64,000 bases of DNA from Candidatus Nitrotoga sp. MKT. Its GTDB lineage: Bacteria > Pseudomonadota > Gammaproteobacteria > Burkholderiales > Gallionellaceae. Position 1 is the stretch's first letter. Each line of letters opens with the position of its first letter. The stretch lies in NCBI GenBank assembly GCA_003402345.1, contig QFXH01000001.1, forward strand, positions 124,001 through 188,000, written 5' to 3'. Below the pieces are notes generated by a model. It saw only the letters and a list, made by a program, of their open reading frames with translations, was not told the DNA's origin and ran no database searches. The translations under genes and the position numbers were made by a program. Shown piece after piece: positions 48,844-57,936 of the stretch.

Positions 48844-49050
48844 TGGAAAAATCGATAAGCACAGTAAATATTCAAGCACTTATTTTTAAAATTGCCCTGA
48901 TTTTATTTCACTATTTTTATGGACAAGAGGGCTACGCTAATAAACCAGATCATGTCTAATTGCCAAGTTAGATGGGATTCTCAGCCTTATTCCGTTTATC
49001 ACACCGATTGAATTTCTCTGATAATCCCACTCAGAAGATAAGGAGCAGCA

Positions 49051-49743
49051 ATGGCAAAACCAACACCAAAAAAAGACGCATCAGACTCCGCGCCAGCTGA
49101 CGCTACGGCAAAACCAAACGGCAAAAAAAAATTGCTCATCATCATAGGTAGTGTCTTAGCTTTAGGGCTTGCAGGCGGTGCAGGATGGTATTTTACCAAG
49201 GGTGGCGATCACAATGACAAGAATGCCAAAAAAGCTTCACAACACGTCGAACAACCAAAATTTATTGCATTAGACCCTTTTACGGTTAACTTGCAACGCG
49301 AGTCAGCTGACCAATTTTTGCAAATTGGCATAACACTAAAAATATTTCAGCCAGAACTAGAAGAAAAAATTAAGCAAAATTTGCCAGAAATCCGTAGCCG
49401 CCTGCTGGTACTGCTGTCCGGCAAATATGCTTCAGAACTGGTTGCATCTAAAGGCAAAACAAAACTCGTCAAAGAAATTATTTCAGAGACTGAGACCGTA
49501 CTTGGTCTGCGCACAGCGCGTGCCCCACACCCTAAACCCATTGCCCCTCCCCCTCCTCCCGTGGAAGCAGCAAGTCCTGTAGAAGGAGCTAACCCAGAGG
49601 AATCACCCGCCAAAACAGAAGTTGCAGAGGGAGGGGCAGAAGGAGCGGCAGTAGCAGTAAAAGAAGCCGTACCTGCCAAACCAAGCAACGAGGCGAATGA
49701 AAACGTCATAGACGTGCTATTTACCTCTTTTATTATCCAGTAA
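49051..49743 (+). CDS. fliL: Flagellar basal body-associated protein FliL
   Basis: FliL is a membrane protein near the stator. The 230-residue product has a charged N-terminus, one transmembrane helix (about 27-46), the periplasmic FliL domain (ALDPFTVNLQRESADQFLQI) and an unusual Pro/Ala/Glu-rich insert (about 155-210) before the conserved end IDVLFTSFIIQ. The preceding 207-bp gap after fliK likely holds the promoter for fliLMNOPQR. AAGGAG is present. Confidence 0.92.
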   Translation: MAKPTPKKDASDSAPADATAKPNGKKKLLIIIGSVLALGLAGGAGWYFTKGGDHNDKNAKKASQHVEQPKFIALDPFTVNLQRESADQFLQIGITLKIFQPELEEKIKQNLPEIRSRLLVLLSGKYASELVASKGKTKLVKEIISETETVLGLRTARAPHPKPIAPPPPPVEAASPVEGANPEESPAKTEVAEGGAEGAAVAVKEAVPAKPSNEANENVIDVLFTSFIIQ

Positions 49744-49750
49744 AAAATCG

Positions 49751-50752
49751 ATGAGCGATTTTCTCTCTCAAGATGAAGTTGACTCACTGCTCAAAGGAGT
49801 AACTGGGGAAGCGGATGAAATACCTGCGCCAGCTGAACCAAAAGACGCTGTACGCCCATATAACATGGGTTCACAGGAGCGTATCGTACGTGGGCGCATG
49901 CCCACGATGGAAATTATCAATGAACGCTTTGCGCGTCTATTCAGAATTTCTTTATTCAACTTAATTAGACGTACTGCAGAAATCTCAGTAGGACCGATAC
50001 GCGTCCAGAAATTCAGTGAATTCCTCCGTAATCTGCCCATACCTGCCAACATCAACATCGTGCAAGCCAAGCCTTTACGTGGCAATGGGCTGTTTATTTT
50101 TGATCCCAACCTGGTTTTTTTGGTGGTCGACAACATGTTCGGTGGTGATGGGCGCTTTCACACCCGGGTCGAGGGACGTGAATTCACACAGACCGAGCAG
50201 CGCATCATCCAACAACTATTAGCTGCCGTATTCGAGTCTTATAACAAAGCTTGGCAAGCTGTATATCCGTTGAAATTTGAATTTGTGCGTTCGGAATTGA
50301 ACCCGCAGTTCGCTAATATCGCCACACCAAACGAAGTAGTAGTGACCACCACTTTCGACATTGAGTTCGGCGGATTAGGCGGGGCATTTCATGTATTGAC
50401 CCCTTATTCAATGATAGAACCGCTCCGCGAGCAGCTCTATAGCACCATGCAAGGCGACCATCTGGCTGTAGACAAACGCTGGCTACGCACACTATCCAAA
50501 CAAGTACAGTCCGCAGAAATTGAGCTGACTGCGATTCTCGGCCAAGCCCAAATTACATTTGAGAAGGTACTGGGAATGCGCAGCGGCGATTTTATCCCCT
50601 TGAATGTGGAAGATAGTATTACGGCGCTAGTGAATGAAGTACCCGTAATGAAATGCAAGTACGGCATTTTCAACAACCAATACGCCCTTAAAGTAGAAAA
50701 AATGCTGAGCAACACAAGTGGCGATTCGGCTAGTGGAGACAATGATGACTGA
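49751..50752 (+). CDS. fliM: Flagellar motor switch protein FliM
   Basis: FliM binds phospho-CheY and sets rotation direction. The 333-residue protein starts with the CheY-binding peptide FLSQDEVDSLLKGV, then the middle domain (IVRGRMPTMEIINERFARLF, DNMFGGDGRFH) and the C-terminal SpoA domain. It starts seven bases after fliL and overlaps fliN by about 11 bases. Confidence 0.97.
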   Translation: MSDFLSQDEVDSLLKGVTGEADEIPAPAEPKDAVRPYNMGSQERIVRGRMPTMEIINERFARLFRISLFNLIRRTAEISVGPIRVQKFSEFLRNLPIPANINIVQAKPLRGNGLFIFDPNLVFLVVDNMFGGDGRFHTRVEGREFTQTEQRIIQQLLAAVFESYNKAWQAVYPLKFEFVRSELNPQFANIATPNEVVVTTTFDIEFGGLGGAFHVLTPYSMIEPLREQLYSTMQGDHLAVDKRWLRTLSKQVQSAEIELTAILGQAQITFEKVLGMRSGDFIPLNVEDSITALVNEVPVMKCKYGIFNNQYALKVEKMLSNTSGDSASGDNDD

Positions 50753-51203
50753 CGAGAATACAGACGAAATTAGCGCCGATGACTGGGGTGCGGCAATGGC
50801 TGAACAAGCTACCAGCACACCATCCCAAGCCGATGACTGGGGTGCGGCAATGGCTGAGCAGGCTACCAGCGCACCATCCCAACCCGCCGCGCAACCCCAT
50901 GCATTCACACAATTCGCCGGCACAACTGGCACAGCCGTGAACAACGACCTTGACATGATCATGGACATCCCGGTTCAGCTAACGGTTGAGCTTGGCCGTA
51001 CCAAGATGCCCATCAAAAATCTGCTGCAACTGGCACAAGGATCGGTAGTGGAATTGAACGGCCAAGCGGGTGAACCGCTCGATGTAATGATTAACGGTTT
51101 TCTGATCGCGCAAGGCGAGGTCGTAGTAGTGAACGATAAAATCGGTATTCGCCTGACCGACGTTATCACTCCATCTGAACGCCTGCGCCGCCTCAGCCGC
51201 TAA
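50742..51203 (+). CDS. fliN: Flagellar motor switch protein FliN
   Basis: The 153-residue protein has the C-terminal SpoA domain (MDIPVQLTVELGRTKMPIKN, LLQLAQGSVVELNGQAGEPL, DKIGIRLTDVITPSERLRRL). The N-terminal arm has an 18-residue segment (ADDWGAAMAEQATSTPSQ) repeated almost exactly. FliN completes the C ring with FliM. The ATG at 50742 (or the next codon) overlaps the fliM end. Confidence 0.95.
   Translation: MMTDENTDEISADDWGAAMAEQATSTPSQADDWGAAMAEQATSAPSQPAAQPHAFTQFAGTTGTAVNNDLDMIMDIPVQLTVELGRTKMPIKNLLQLAQGSVVELNGQAGEPLDVMINGFLIAQGEVVVVNDKIGIRLTDVITPSERLRRLSR
50775..50882 (+). repeat. 54-bp tandem duplication in fliN
   Basis: Two 54-bp copies (50775-50828 and 50829-50882) differ at only a few bases and encode ADDWGAAMAEQATS(T/A)PSQ twice, in frame. 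Confidence 0.93.
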
Positions 51204-51204
51204 A

Positions 51205-51690
51205 ATGAAAACTATCGGCAACCGGTTTATCAAACCAAAGTTTATCTGGATGCACCTCTGTCTCATCGTCGGCCTTTGCACACCCTTGCTCGCAACAGCG
51301 CAAAATACACGTCCTGCTTACACGCCTCCCCCACCCCCTGCGGCAATGTCGTCCGGCAGCATATTGCAGGTTATTTTTAGCTTGCTGTTGGTATTGGCGG
51401 CGGTAGTGCTGGTTGCATGGATATTGAAACGCATCAACCTGCCTCAACATGCCGCCGGAAATTTAATTAAAGTGCAAGCTGCGATGGCGGTTGGCCAACG
51501 CGAACGTATCGTGTTGGTAGAAATCAACGACACCTGGCTGGTAGTTGGCGTTGCTCCCGGACAAGTACGCACCCTGCATAGCATGGCCAAAGCCGAATTA
51601 CCCGTAACACAAGCGGGCATGGTTACCGGTACAAATGGAAAATTCCCGGAGTGGCTGAAACAAATAATGGAAAAGCGTAATGCGCCTTAA
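51205..51690 (+). CDS. fliO: Flagellar biosynthesis protein FliO
   Basis: FliO aids assembly of the FliP export-gate ring. The 161-residue product has an N-terminal signal-like helix (about 12-31), a periplasmic Pro-rich segment, a transmembrane helix (about 50-72) and the cytoplasmic FliO domain ([20 protein letters not shown]). It starts one base after fliN and overlaps fliP by 11 bases. Confidence 0.92.
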   Translation: MKTIGNRFIKPKFIWMHLCLIVGLCTPLLATAQNTRPAYTPPPPPAAMSSGSILQVIFSLLLVLAAVVLVAWILKRINLPQHAAGNLIKVQAAMAVGQRERIVLVEINDTWLVVGVAPGQVRTLHSMAKAELPVTQAGMVTGTNGKFPEWLKQIMEKRNAP

Positions 51691-52426
51691 TTCACTTCTG
51701 GGGGCAACCCTGTTATTTAGCCTGATCCCCGCAACATTTGCCGCCGATCTTGCTTTACCCGCATTTAACAGCAGCGCCACGCCAGGCGGTGGGCAAACCT
51801 ACTCACTTAGCTTACAAACGCTATTACTGCTCACATCGTTAAGTTTTTTACCGGCTGTAATGCTGCTGATGACCAGTTTCACCCGCATCATCATCGTGTT
51901 ATCGCTGCTACGTTCTGCCCTTGGCACGCCCTCCTCTCCCCCCAATCAGGTACTGATCGGACTAGCCTTGTTCCTCACTTTCTTCGTTATGTCACCGGTG
52001 CTAGATAAAATTTATACGGATGCCTACCTGCCATTCAGTGAAAATAAATTGACGCTGGCACAAGCATTCGATACTGGCAGCGTACCGCTCAAGGCATTTA
52101 TGCTGAGACAAACGCGTGAAAAAGACCTCGCCCTTTTCGTTCAAATTTCCAATAGCGAACCGTTGCAAAGCGCGGATCAGGTACCCCTAAAAATCCTGGT
52201 TCCCGCCTATGTCATCAGCGAACTAAAAACCGCTTTCCAAATTGGTTTTGTAATATTTATCCCGTTCCTCATCATCGACATGGTGGTGGCCAGCATCCTG
52301 ATGTCTATGGGTATGATGATGGTATCGCCAGCGATGATTTCGTTGCCATTCAAGATCATGCTATTCGTGCTGGCAGATGGCTGGAATCTGCTTATCGGAT
52401 CGCTAGTACATAGCTTTTACACCTGA
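51680..52426 (+). CDS. fliP: Flagellar export gate protein FliP
   Basis: The 248-residue protein has a signal peptide ([10 protein letters not shown]) and four transmembrane helices with the family motifs [30 protein letters not shown] and [20 protein letters not shown]. It forms the core of the export gate with FliQ and FliR. Confidence 0.97.
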   Translation: MRLNSLLGATLLFSLIPATFAADLALPAFNSSATPGGGQTYSLSLQTLLLLTSLSFLPAVMLLMTSFTRIIIVLSLLRSALGTPSSPPNQVLIGLALFLTFFVMSPVLDKIYTDAYLPFSENKLTLAQAFDTGSVPLKAFMLRQTREKDLALFVQISNSEPLQSADQVPLKILVPAYVISELKTAFQIGFVIFIPFLIIDMVVASILMSMGMMMVSPAMISLPFKIMLFVLADGWNLLIGSLVHSFYT

Positions 52427-52438
52427 GGCCGCACAACG

Positions 52439-52708
52439 ATGACCCCCGAAAGCGTAATGACACTTGGTCGCCAAGCATTGGAGTTGACCCTGATGGTATC
52501 AGCACCGGTACTGCTAACAGCCCTAATTATCGGGCTGCTGATTAGCATTTTTCAGGCCGCCACCCAAATCAACGAAATGACCCTATCTTTTATTCCAAAA
52601 CTGATCGGCATGTTCGGTGTATTGATCATCACCGGCCCGTGGATGGTGGGCATGATGTTGGATTATATCCAGCGCCTGTTCAGCAGCATTCCCTGGTTGG
52701 TTGGGTAA
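52439..52708 (+). CDS. fliQ: Flagellar export gate protein FliQ
   Basis: The 89-residue protein has two transmembrane helices and the motif QAATQINEMTLSFIPKLIG between them, the typical FliQ form. It begins 12 bases after fliP. Confidence 0.96.
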   Translation: MTPESVMTLGRQALELTLMVSAPVLLTALIIGLLISIFQAATQINEMTLSFIPKLIGMFGVLIITGPWMVGMMLDYIQRLFSSIPWLVG

Positions 52709-52746
52709 TAGCGTTCTATTGATCGAGCACGGTGAAGTATTGACCC

Positions 52747-53535
52747 ATGATTACCGTCACCAGCGCCCAGTTACTCTCCTGGCTCGCCTTATTCATTTTT
52801 CCATTTGTCCGCATCCTGGCCATGATTGCCAGTGCACCGATACTGGGTAATAAGCAAGTTCCGGTGCGTATAAAAATAGGCTTGTCCGTATTGTTGACCA
52901 TCGTTATCGCGCCTACTTTGACTATACAACCCAATGTCGATCCAGCTTCTGCGCTTGGATTTTTAATTTTGCTTCAACAGATTCTTGCCGGGCTAGCAAT
53001 CGGTTTCACTATGCGTTTGATTTTCACCGCAATAGAAATGGCCGGGGATATTATCGGGATTCAAATGGGGCTGGGATTCGCCATTTTCTTTGACCCTCAA
53101 AATTCTTCCTACACGCCAGTGATAGCACAATTTTTAGGCATCCTCGCCGCACTCGTGTTTCTCAACATGAATGGACATCTCGTCATGCTGGAAGCGCTAG
53201 CAGACAGCTTCCGTACTTTTCCCATTAATAGCGCAATCCCTGCGGCAATTGCGCTACATACTCTGGCCTCATGGGGTGGTAGCATTTTCTCTAATGCATT
53301 GCAATTAAGCATGCCCGTGATCGGCGCGCTGCTAATCTCCAATTTTGCACTGGGCATACTGACGCGTAGCGCGCCACAACTTAACATCTTCGCGGTCGGC
53401 TTCCCGGTTACTTTGACAATCGGCCTTGCTACAGTGATGCTATTACTGCCTTACCTCGTTCCGCTATTGGAAAACATCACCCACACCAGCTTGGGCACTG
53501 TGCTACGCGTCATGCAGCTATTTGGCAAATCGTAA
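52747..53535 (+). CDS. fliR: Flagellar export gate protein FliR
   Basis: The 262-residue protein has about six hydrophobic segments, with PFVRILAMIASAPILGNKQV PVRIKIGLS and MGLGFAIFFDPQNSSYTPVI. It completes the FliPQR gate and ends the flagellar locus in this window. flhA, flhB and the motor genes are not here. Confidence 0.95.
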   Translation: MITVTSAQLLSWLALFIFPFVRILAMIASAPILGNKQVPVRIKIGLSVLLTIVIAPTLTIQPNVDPASALGFLILLQQILAGLAIGFTMRLIFTAIEMAGDIIGIQMGLGFAIFFDPQNSSYTPVIAQFLGILAALVFLNMNGHLVMLEALADSFRTFPINSAIPAAIALHTLASWGGSIFSNALQLSMPVIGALLISNFALGILTRSAPQLNIFAVGFPVTLTIGLATVMLLLPYLVPLLENITHTSLGTVLRVMQLFGKS

Positions 53536-53669
53536 ATAGCGCAATCCTCAGCAACCCTATTTCAGCAATTAAATGAAGCCGGGTTTGGGTGGCAATAGTG
53601 ATTTATAGCGGCGTCTATATGCAGTTATGCTATATTTTTCGCCCTGACCAAAAAATCTATGGAGAAATC

Positions 53670-54098
53670 ATGAAACGTTCCAAGTATTACTTCTCATCCC
53701 GAATCGCAATTGCCGTATCCACCTTCCTGACTATCGCTATTTTTAGCCAGGAAGCCCAGGCAGTTTGCAATGAATGCGGTACAGTTACCGATGTAAAAAC
53801 CGTAACAGTCGAAGGCCAGGGAAGCGGGCTTGGTGCTGTAACAGGCGGGGTATTGGGCGGCGTAGTGGGCCACCAAGTGGGAGGAGGAAGAGGTAAAGAT
53901 TTAGCCACTATCGGGGGAGTTGTAGGTGGCGCTTATGTCGGCCATCAAGTCGAAAAAAAATCAAAATCCGGAACTAGATATCACGTCTTCGTAGAGATGG
54001 AAGATGGTACTAGCAAAACGTTCAAATATTCTTCTAAAACCAGCTATCAGGTCGGTGATCGCGTCAAGGTGAAAAATGGCAAACTGATTCGGGCATAA
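53670..54098 (+). CDS. Glycine-zipper 2TM-domain envelope protein
   Basis: The 142-residue product has a signal peptide (VSTFLTIAIFSQEAQA, cleavage near residue 30), a CNEC motif straight after it, and a glycine-zipper 2TM (SlyB/Rick_17kDa-like) segment GAVTGGVLGGVVGHQVGGGR followed by GGVVGGAYVGHQV. The C-terminal part resembles YcfJ-like tails (YHVFVEMEDGTSKTF). The cysteines may form a disulfide. The ATG at 53670 has GGAGA at five bases. It is a separate unit after fliR. Confidence 0.85.
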   Translation: MKRSKYYFSSRIAIAVSTFLTIAIFSQEAQAVCNECGTVTDVKTVTVEGQGSGLGAVTGGVLGGVVGHQVGGGRGKDLATIGGVVGGAYVGHQVEKKSKSGTRYHVFVEMEDGTSKTFKYSSKTSYQVGDRVKVKNGKLIRA

Positions 54099-54161
54099 AA
54101 ACACCGCATGCCATCAATAACGGCTATCAGATTTCCGTGAACTTCAGCACGATGGACATAA

Positions 54162-54302
54162 GGGCACCTCTAAAAATTAAGAGTTCTAAACAAGACTAGG
54201 CGCGAATAAAAAATGTTGACGCAGCATATAACTGATATGTAAGGAAACATTTTTTGTGAGCAACAACGTATTGTGACGAAATCTGAATTTTTAGAGGTGC
54301 CC
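54162..54302. mobile_element. MITE-like element with 17-bp terminal inverted repeats
   Basis: GGGCACCTCTAAAAATT (54162-54178) and its exact reverse complement (54286-54302) bound a 141-bp noncoding element. ATAA flanks it on both sides (54158-54161 and 54303-54306), as expected for a 4-bp target duplication. A diverged partial copy lies at 23801-23850. No transposase is inside. Confidence 0.85.
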
Positions 54303-54307
54303 ATAAG

Positions 54308-54332
54308 ATGAGCTATCACCCTGTCCTATAAC
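54308..54332 (+). promoter_or_regulatory. Putative promoter/operator of the WYL gene
   Basis: ATGAGCTA (54308-54315) is followed by TCACCC and a -10-like TATAAC at 54327-54332. The same ATGAGCTA precedes the putative promoter of the cas operon at 55347, at almost the same distance from its -10 box. Confidence 0.4.
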
Positions 54333-54348
54333 TTTATGTGAAGAGCAC

Positions 54349-55323
54349 ATGGATCGGACAGAACGTTTTTACAAAATTCAACAACTACTGATTTCACGTC
54401 GGACAGTACCAATCTCTATATTTCTGGAAGCGCTTGGAACTTCGGAAGCCACTTTCAAGCGTGACCTGGATTACCTGCGTGACCGAATGAACATGCCCAT
54501 CGAATGGGACCGGAACGCCAGGGGGTATCGGTACGTAACAACCAATCCAAATGACAGATCCTCCACCTTACCTGGACTATGGTTCAATGCATCAGAAGTG
54601 CATGCCTTGCTGACAATGCAACACTTGCTCGCCAATCTTGGAAATGGATTGTTGAGCAGCCATATCGCACCTTTGCAGACTCGCCTTAAAGCCTTGCTCG
54701 GCAGCGCTGACCATAGCGTTGAAGAAGTGGAAAAACGCATCAAGTTGGAACACGCCAGCAGACGCGCCCTGCCCCTTCAGTGTTTTGAGACTATCGCCAC
54801 GGCAACACTGCAACGAAAGCAATTACAGATCACCCACTTCAACCGCCAGAACGGGCAACAAAACACCCGCATCATTTCACCCCAGCAACTTCTGTTCTAT
54901 CGCGATAACTGGTACGTCGACGCATGGTGCCATCTGAGAAAAGGCATCCGCAGCTTTTCCATTGACGCTATCCGTCATGCCGAATTGGTAGCGGCACCCG
55001 CAATTGAATTACCGCAACCTGAACTCCAGGAATACTTCAAAAAGGGCTACGGCATATTCTCAGGCACAAAGGTAGCTTGGGCAAAACTCAGGTTTACCCC
55101 AGAACGGGCGCGATGGGTTTCCACTGAACAATGGCATCCCGAGCAAAAATCCCGTTTTAATAAAGAGGGATATTATTGCTTGGAAGTCCCCTATTCCGAT
55201 GACCGCGAACTATTGATGGACATACTCAAGCACGGCACTGAAGTCGAAGTAATGGCGCCTAAGGCACTGAGAGGCAGCGTTCGAAAATTGCTTGAATCTG
55301 CTTTGGCGCAATATAAAACCTGA
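54349..55323 (+). CDS. WYL-domain transcriptional regulator
   Basis: The 324-residue protein has an N-terminal winged helix-turn-helix (about 1-60, with ISIFLEALGTSEATFKRDLD as the reading helix area) and a WYL domain (about 140-215, with FYRDNWYVDAWCHLRKGIRS FSIDAIRHAEL), plus a C-terminal WCX extension. Such regulators often bind nucleic acid or nucleotides through the WYL domain and are common next to CRISPR-Cas and other defence loci. It lies directly upstream of the cas operon in the same direction and is its probable regulator. Confidence 0.92.
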   Translation: MDRTERFYKIQQLLISRRTVPISIFLEALGTSEATFKRDLDYLRDRMNMPIEWDRNARGYRYVTTNPNDRSSTLPGLWFNASEVHALLTMQHLLANLGNGLLSSHIAPLQTRLKALLGSADHSVEEVEKRIKLEHASRRALPLQCFETIATATLQRKQLQITHFNRQNGQQNTRIISPQQLLFYRDNWYVDAWCHLRKGIRSFSIDAIRHAELVAAPAIELPQPELQEYFKKGYGIFSGTKVAWAKLRFTPERARWVSTEQWHPEQKSRFNKEGYYCLEVPYSDDRELLMDILKHGTEVEVMAPKALRGSVRKLLESALAQYKT

Positions 55324-55333
55324 AATTTATTTC

Positions 55334-55370
55334 AGTAGCTCACGCCATGAGCTACTACCCCCACTATCAT
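55334..55370 (+). promoter_or_regulatory. Palindrome and putative promoter of the cas operon
   Basis: AGTAGCTCA (55334-55342) and TGAGCTACT (55348-55356) form a perfect 9-bp inverted repeat across CGCCA. The right arm includes the ATGAGCTA also found before the WYL gene, and is followed by TATCAT (55365-55370) as a -10 box. It may be a WYL-regulator operator. No T-run follows, so it is not a typical terminator. Confidence 0.45.
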
Positions 55371-55405
55371 GGGTTCATCCAAATTAATTCAATAAGGAGA
55401 AACCC

Positions 55406-55501
55406 ATGCGGAAAGAAATCAAAATTGACCCAGACCGGCTGGTATTTTTCGGATGCATGTTCGGGGGAATTGTGTTGGCTATTGTGAATATGGTGTATTG
55501 A
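55406..55501 (+). CDS. 31-residue single-pass membrane peptide
   Basis: ATG at 55406 has AAGGAGA at five bases, an excellent ribosome site, and opens a 31-codon frame. The product has a charged start (MRKEIKIDPDR) and a single hydrophobic helix (about 12-30: LVFFGCMFGGIVLAIVNMV). It lies between the WYL gene and cas3, as first gene of the cas transcript. I do not recognise it. Confidence 0.6.
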   Translation: MRKEIKIDPDRLVFFGCMFGGIVLAIVNMVY

Positions 55502-55556
55502 GAGATAAATGGGAGTTTTGTGGCAGGCTCAGGATCGAAAAAAAACGGGAGTGGGC

Positions 55557-57818
55557 ATGAACGGTAAACTAGAAAATTTGGCGCTTGCACATGTTCGCCA
55601 GGACGACGGCGGCGAGTGGCGCGAACATCTACTGGACGAACATCTGCGCGGTGTGGCTAAGTTAGCTGCCGCTTTTGCCGCTGATTTTGATGCCAGTGAA
55701 TGGGCGAGCATCGCCGGGCTATGGCACGACTTGGGCAAGTACAGCACGGAGTTTCAACGGTATATCAAAACCGTAAGTGGCTATGATAGGGCAAATGCCC
55801 ACATTGAAGGTGGTGCGCTCGGTCGCGTCGACCATTCTACCGCTGGCGCGATACACGCGGTTAGACAGTTCGGCGCACATGGACGGATTCTGGCCTATCT
55901 TATTGCGGGACATCATGCGGGATTGCCTGACTGGTACGCGGCAGAAACAGGAGGCAAAGCACTCTCCATCCGATTAGGGGCAGAGCAAAGCCACTTGCTC
56001 AACCGCATACCAGCGCAAACCATTCCACCAGAAATTCTCACGCAGTCCAAGCCAAATACCAAGCTGCGCGGCGGTACTGAGGGTTTGCACTTGTGGCTGC
56101 GGATGTTGTTCTCCTGTTTAGTGGATGCGGACTTCCTCGACACTGAAAAATTTATGAATGATGCTCAGTCGGCTGCCCGATCTGGCTATCTTGACTTAGC
56201 CGATCTGATGGATCGTTTCGATAAACACATGACAGCTCTTGCTGTGAACGCATACAACACGCCAATCAATGCTATTCGTGCCGATATTTTGCGCCAGTGC
56301 CGTGAGAAAGCTGCACTTGCTCCGGGACTGTTTTCACTCACTGTGCCCACCGGGGGCGGCAAAACTTTATCAGGCATGGCCTTCGCCTTACGACACGCCA
56401 TCCAACACAAAAAACAGCGCATCAAGCGCATCATTTACGTCATCCCCTACACCAGCATCATCGAACAGACGGCGGGCATATTCCGCGACATATTTGGTGA
56501 CAACGTAGTCGAGCATCATGCCAACCTTGACCCGGACAAGGAGGATACGCGCTCCCGTCTGGCGACTGAGAACTGGGATGCGCCGATCATCGTCACCACC
56601 AACGTCCAGTTTTTTGAATCCCTGTTTGCCGCGCGCACCAGCCGTTGCCGCAAACTACACAACATCGTCAATAGCGTAGTGGTGCTGGACGAAGCGCAGT
56701 TGTTGCCACCGGAATTCTTGCAACCGATTGCCGATGTAATGAACCAGTTGGCAACTCATTACGGGGTGACGTTCGTGCTTTCCACTGCCACCCAACCTGC
56801 GCTCGGCTCGTTCCAGCCTTTTGGTGGCAAACCTTTTCGCGGATTGGACAACGTGCGCGAAATCATGAATGACCCGGATGCTTTGTACAAGACATTGCAA
56901 CGTGTGGATGTTAATGTTCCAAGTGACCTGCAAACACCACGTGACTGGCAGAGTATTGCTGACGAGCTGGTTCAGCATCCGTCTGTGCTGTGCATCGTCA
57001 GTCGCCGCGATGACGCGCGCGAATTGCACCGCCTGATGACCGCAAAGGAAGATGGCAAAAACACGTTGCATCTATCCGCACTGATGTGCGGCGAACACCG
57101 CAGCAAAGTCATTGCCGACATTAAGGTGCGATTGAAGCGCAATGAACCGGTGCGCGTCGTTAGCACCCAGCTGGTGGAGGCTGGTGTGGATTTAGACTTC
57201 CCCGTGGTGTATCGCGCATTGGCAGGGCTGGATTCGATTGCGCAGGCTGCGGGTCGCTGCAACCGCGAAGGCAAGCAGGATGGTTTGGGGCGGGTAGTGG
57301 TTTTTGTACCGCCGAAACCAGCGCCTCTAGGACTATTGCGTCAAGCAGAAGACATTTCGCGAAGCCTGTTATTCGGAAATGAAAGAGATGTATTGGGAAG
57401 AGATATTGCCAAGCAATTTTTCGAGCATCTCTATGTGCGCGCACCATCGCTCGACAAGCACGACATTCACGAGTTACTCACTCAAGACGCGCGTGATTGC
57501 CAGATTCAATTCCGCACCGTAGCGGAAAAATTCAAGCTTATAGACGACAGTGCCTATCAGACCATATTAGTTCGCTATGGCAACAACGACATGTTGCTCG
57601 GGAAACTGGAAAAAGAAGGCCCGCAACGCTGGTTGATGCGTAAACTGCAACGCTACTCGGTTAACATCCCCAAGCGATTATTTGCACAACTCGCAAAGCA
57701 AGGCGATGTGCGCGAGATATGGCAAGGTATTTATGCACAAGTTGGCGACACTCTATACGACAAAACGCTTGGCGTAGTGATTGATGGCAATGTCGCCCCA
57801 GATGATCTAACTGTGTAA
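55557..57818 (+). CDS. cas3: CRISPR-associated nuclease-helicase Cas3 (type I-C)
   Basis: The 753-residue protein has an N-terminal HD nuclease (AGLWHDLGKYSTEFQRYI, VDHSTAGAIHAV, LIAGHHAGLPDW) fused to a DExD/H helicase with Walker A TVPTGGGKTLSGMAFAL, DEAQ in VVLDEAQLLPPE, STATQPAL and motif VI QAAGRCNREGK. It degrades target DNA after Cascade binding. The ATG at 55557 has GGGAG upstream; the frame is open 48 bases further but adds a poor N-terminus. Confidence 0.97.
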   Translation: MNGKLENLALAHVRQDDGGEWREHLLDEHLRGVAKLAAAFAADFDASEWASIAGLWHDLGKYSTEFQRYIKTVSGYDRANAHIEGGALGRVDHSTAGAIHAVRQFGAHGRILAYLIAGHHAGLPDWYAAETGGKALSIRLGAEQSHLLNRIPAQTIPPEILTQSKPNTKLRGGTEGLHLWLRMLFSCLVDADFLDTEKFMNDAQSAARSGYLDLADLMDRFDKHMTALAVNAYNTPINAIRADILRQCREKAALAPGLFSLTVPTGGGKTLSGMAFALRHAIQHKKQRIKRIIYVIPYTSIIEQTAGIFRDIFGDNVVEHHANLDPDKEDTRSRLATENWDAPIIVTTNVQFFESLFAARTSRCRKLHNIVNSVVVLDEAQLLPPEFLQPIADVMNQLATHYGVTFVLSTATQPALGSFQPFGGKPFRGLDNVREIMNDPDALYKTLQRVDVNVPSDLQTPRDWQSIADELVQHPSVLCIVSRRDDARELHRLMTAKEDGKNTLHLSALMCGEHRSKVIADIKVRLKRNEPVRVVSTQLVEAGVDLDFPVVYRALAGLDSIAQAAGRCNREGKQDGLGRVVVFVPPKPAPLGLLRQAEDISRSLLFGNERDVLGRDIAKQFFEHLYVRAPSLDKHDIHELLTQDARDCQIQFRTVAEKFKLIDDSAYQTILVRYGNNDMLLGKLEKEGPQRWLMRKLQRYSVNIPKRLFAQLAKQGDVREIWQGIYAQVGDTLYDKTLGVVIDGNVAPDDLTV

Positions 57819-57835
57819 AGGCAAGTGCAAGAGTC

Positions 57836-57903
57836 CGTCATTCCCGCGAAGGCGGGAATCCAGCGCTTTAATTGACTGGGTTCCCGTTTTCACGGGAACG
57901 ACA
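57836..57903. repeat. dRS3-like inverted-repeat element between cas3 and cas5c
   Basis: ATTCCCGCGAAGGCGGGAAT (57840-57859) is a dRS3-type palindrome and is followed by a second one, GTTCCCGTTTTCACGGGAAC (57880-57899). The whole has near-inverted ends (GTCATTCCC and GGGAACGAC). It splits the cas3-cas5c gap. Confidence 0.75.
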
Positions 57904-57936
57904 AAACAGAAATGCTTGGAATCAGGGAAGAAAAAC

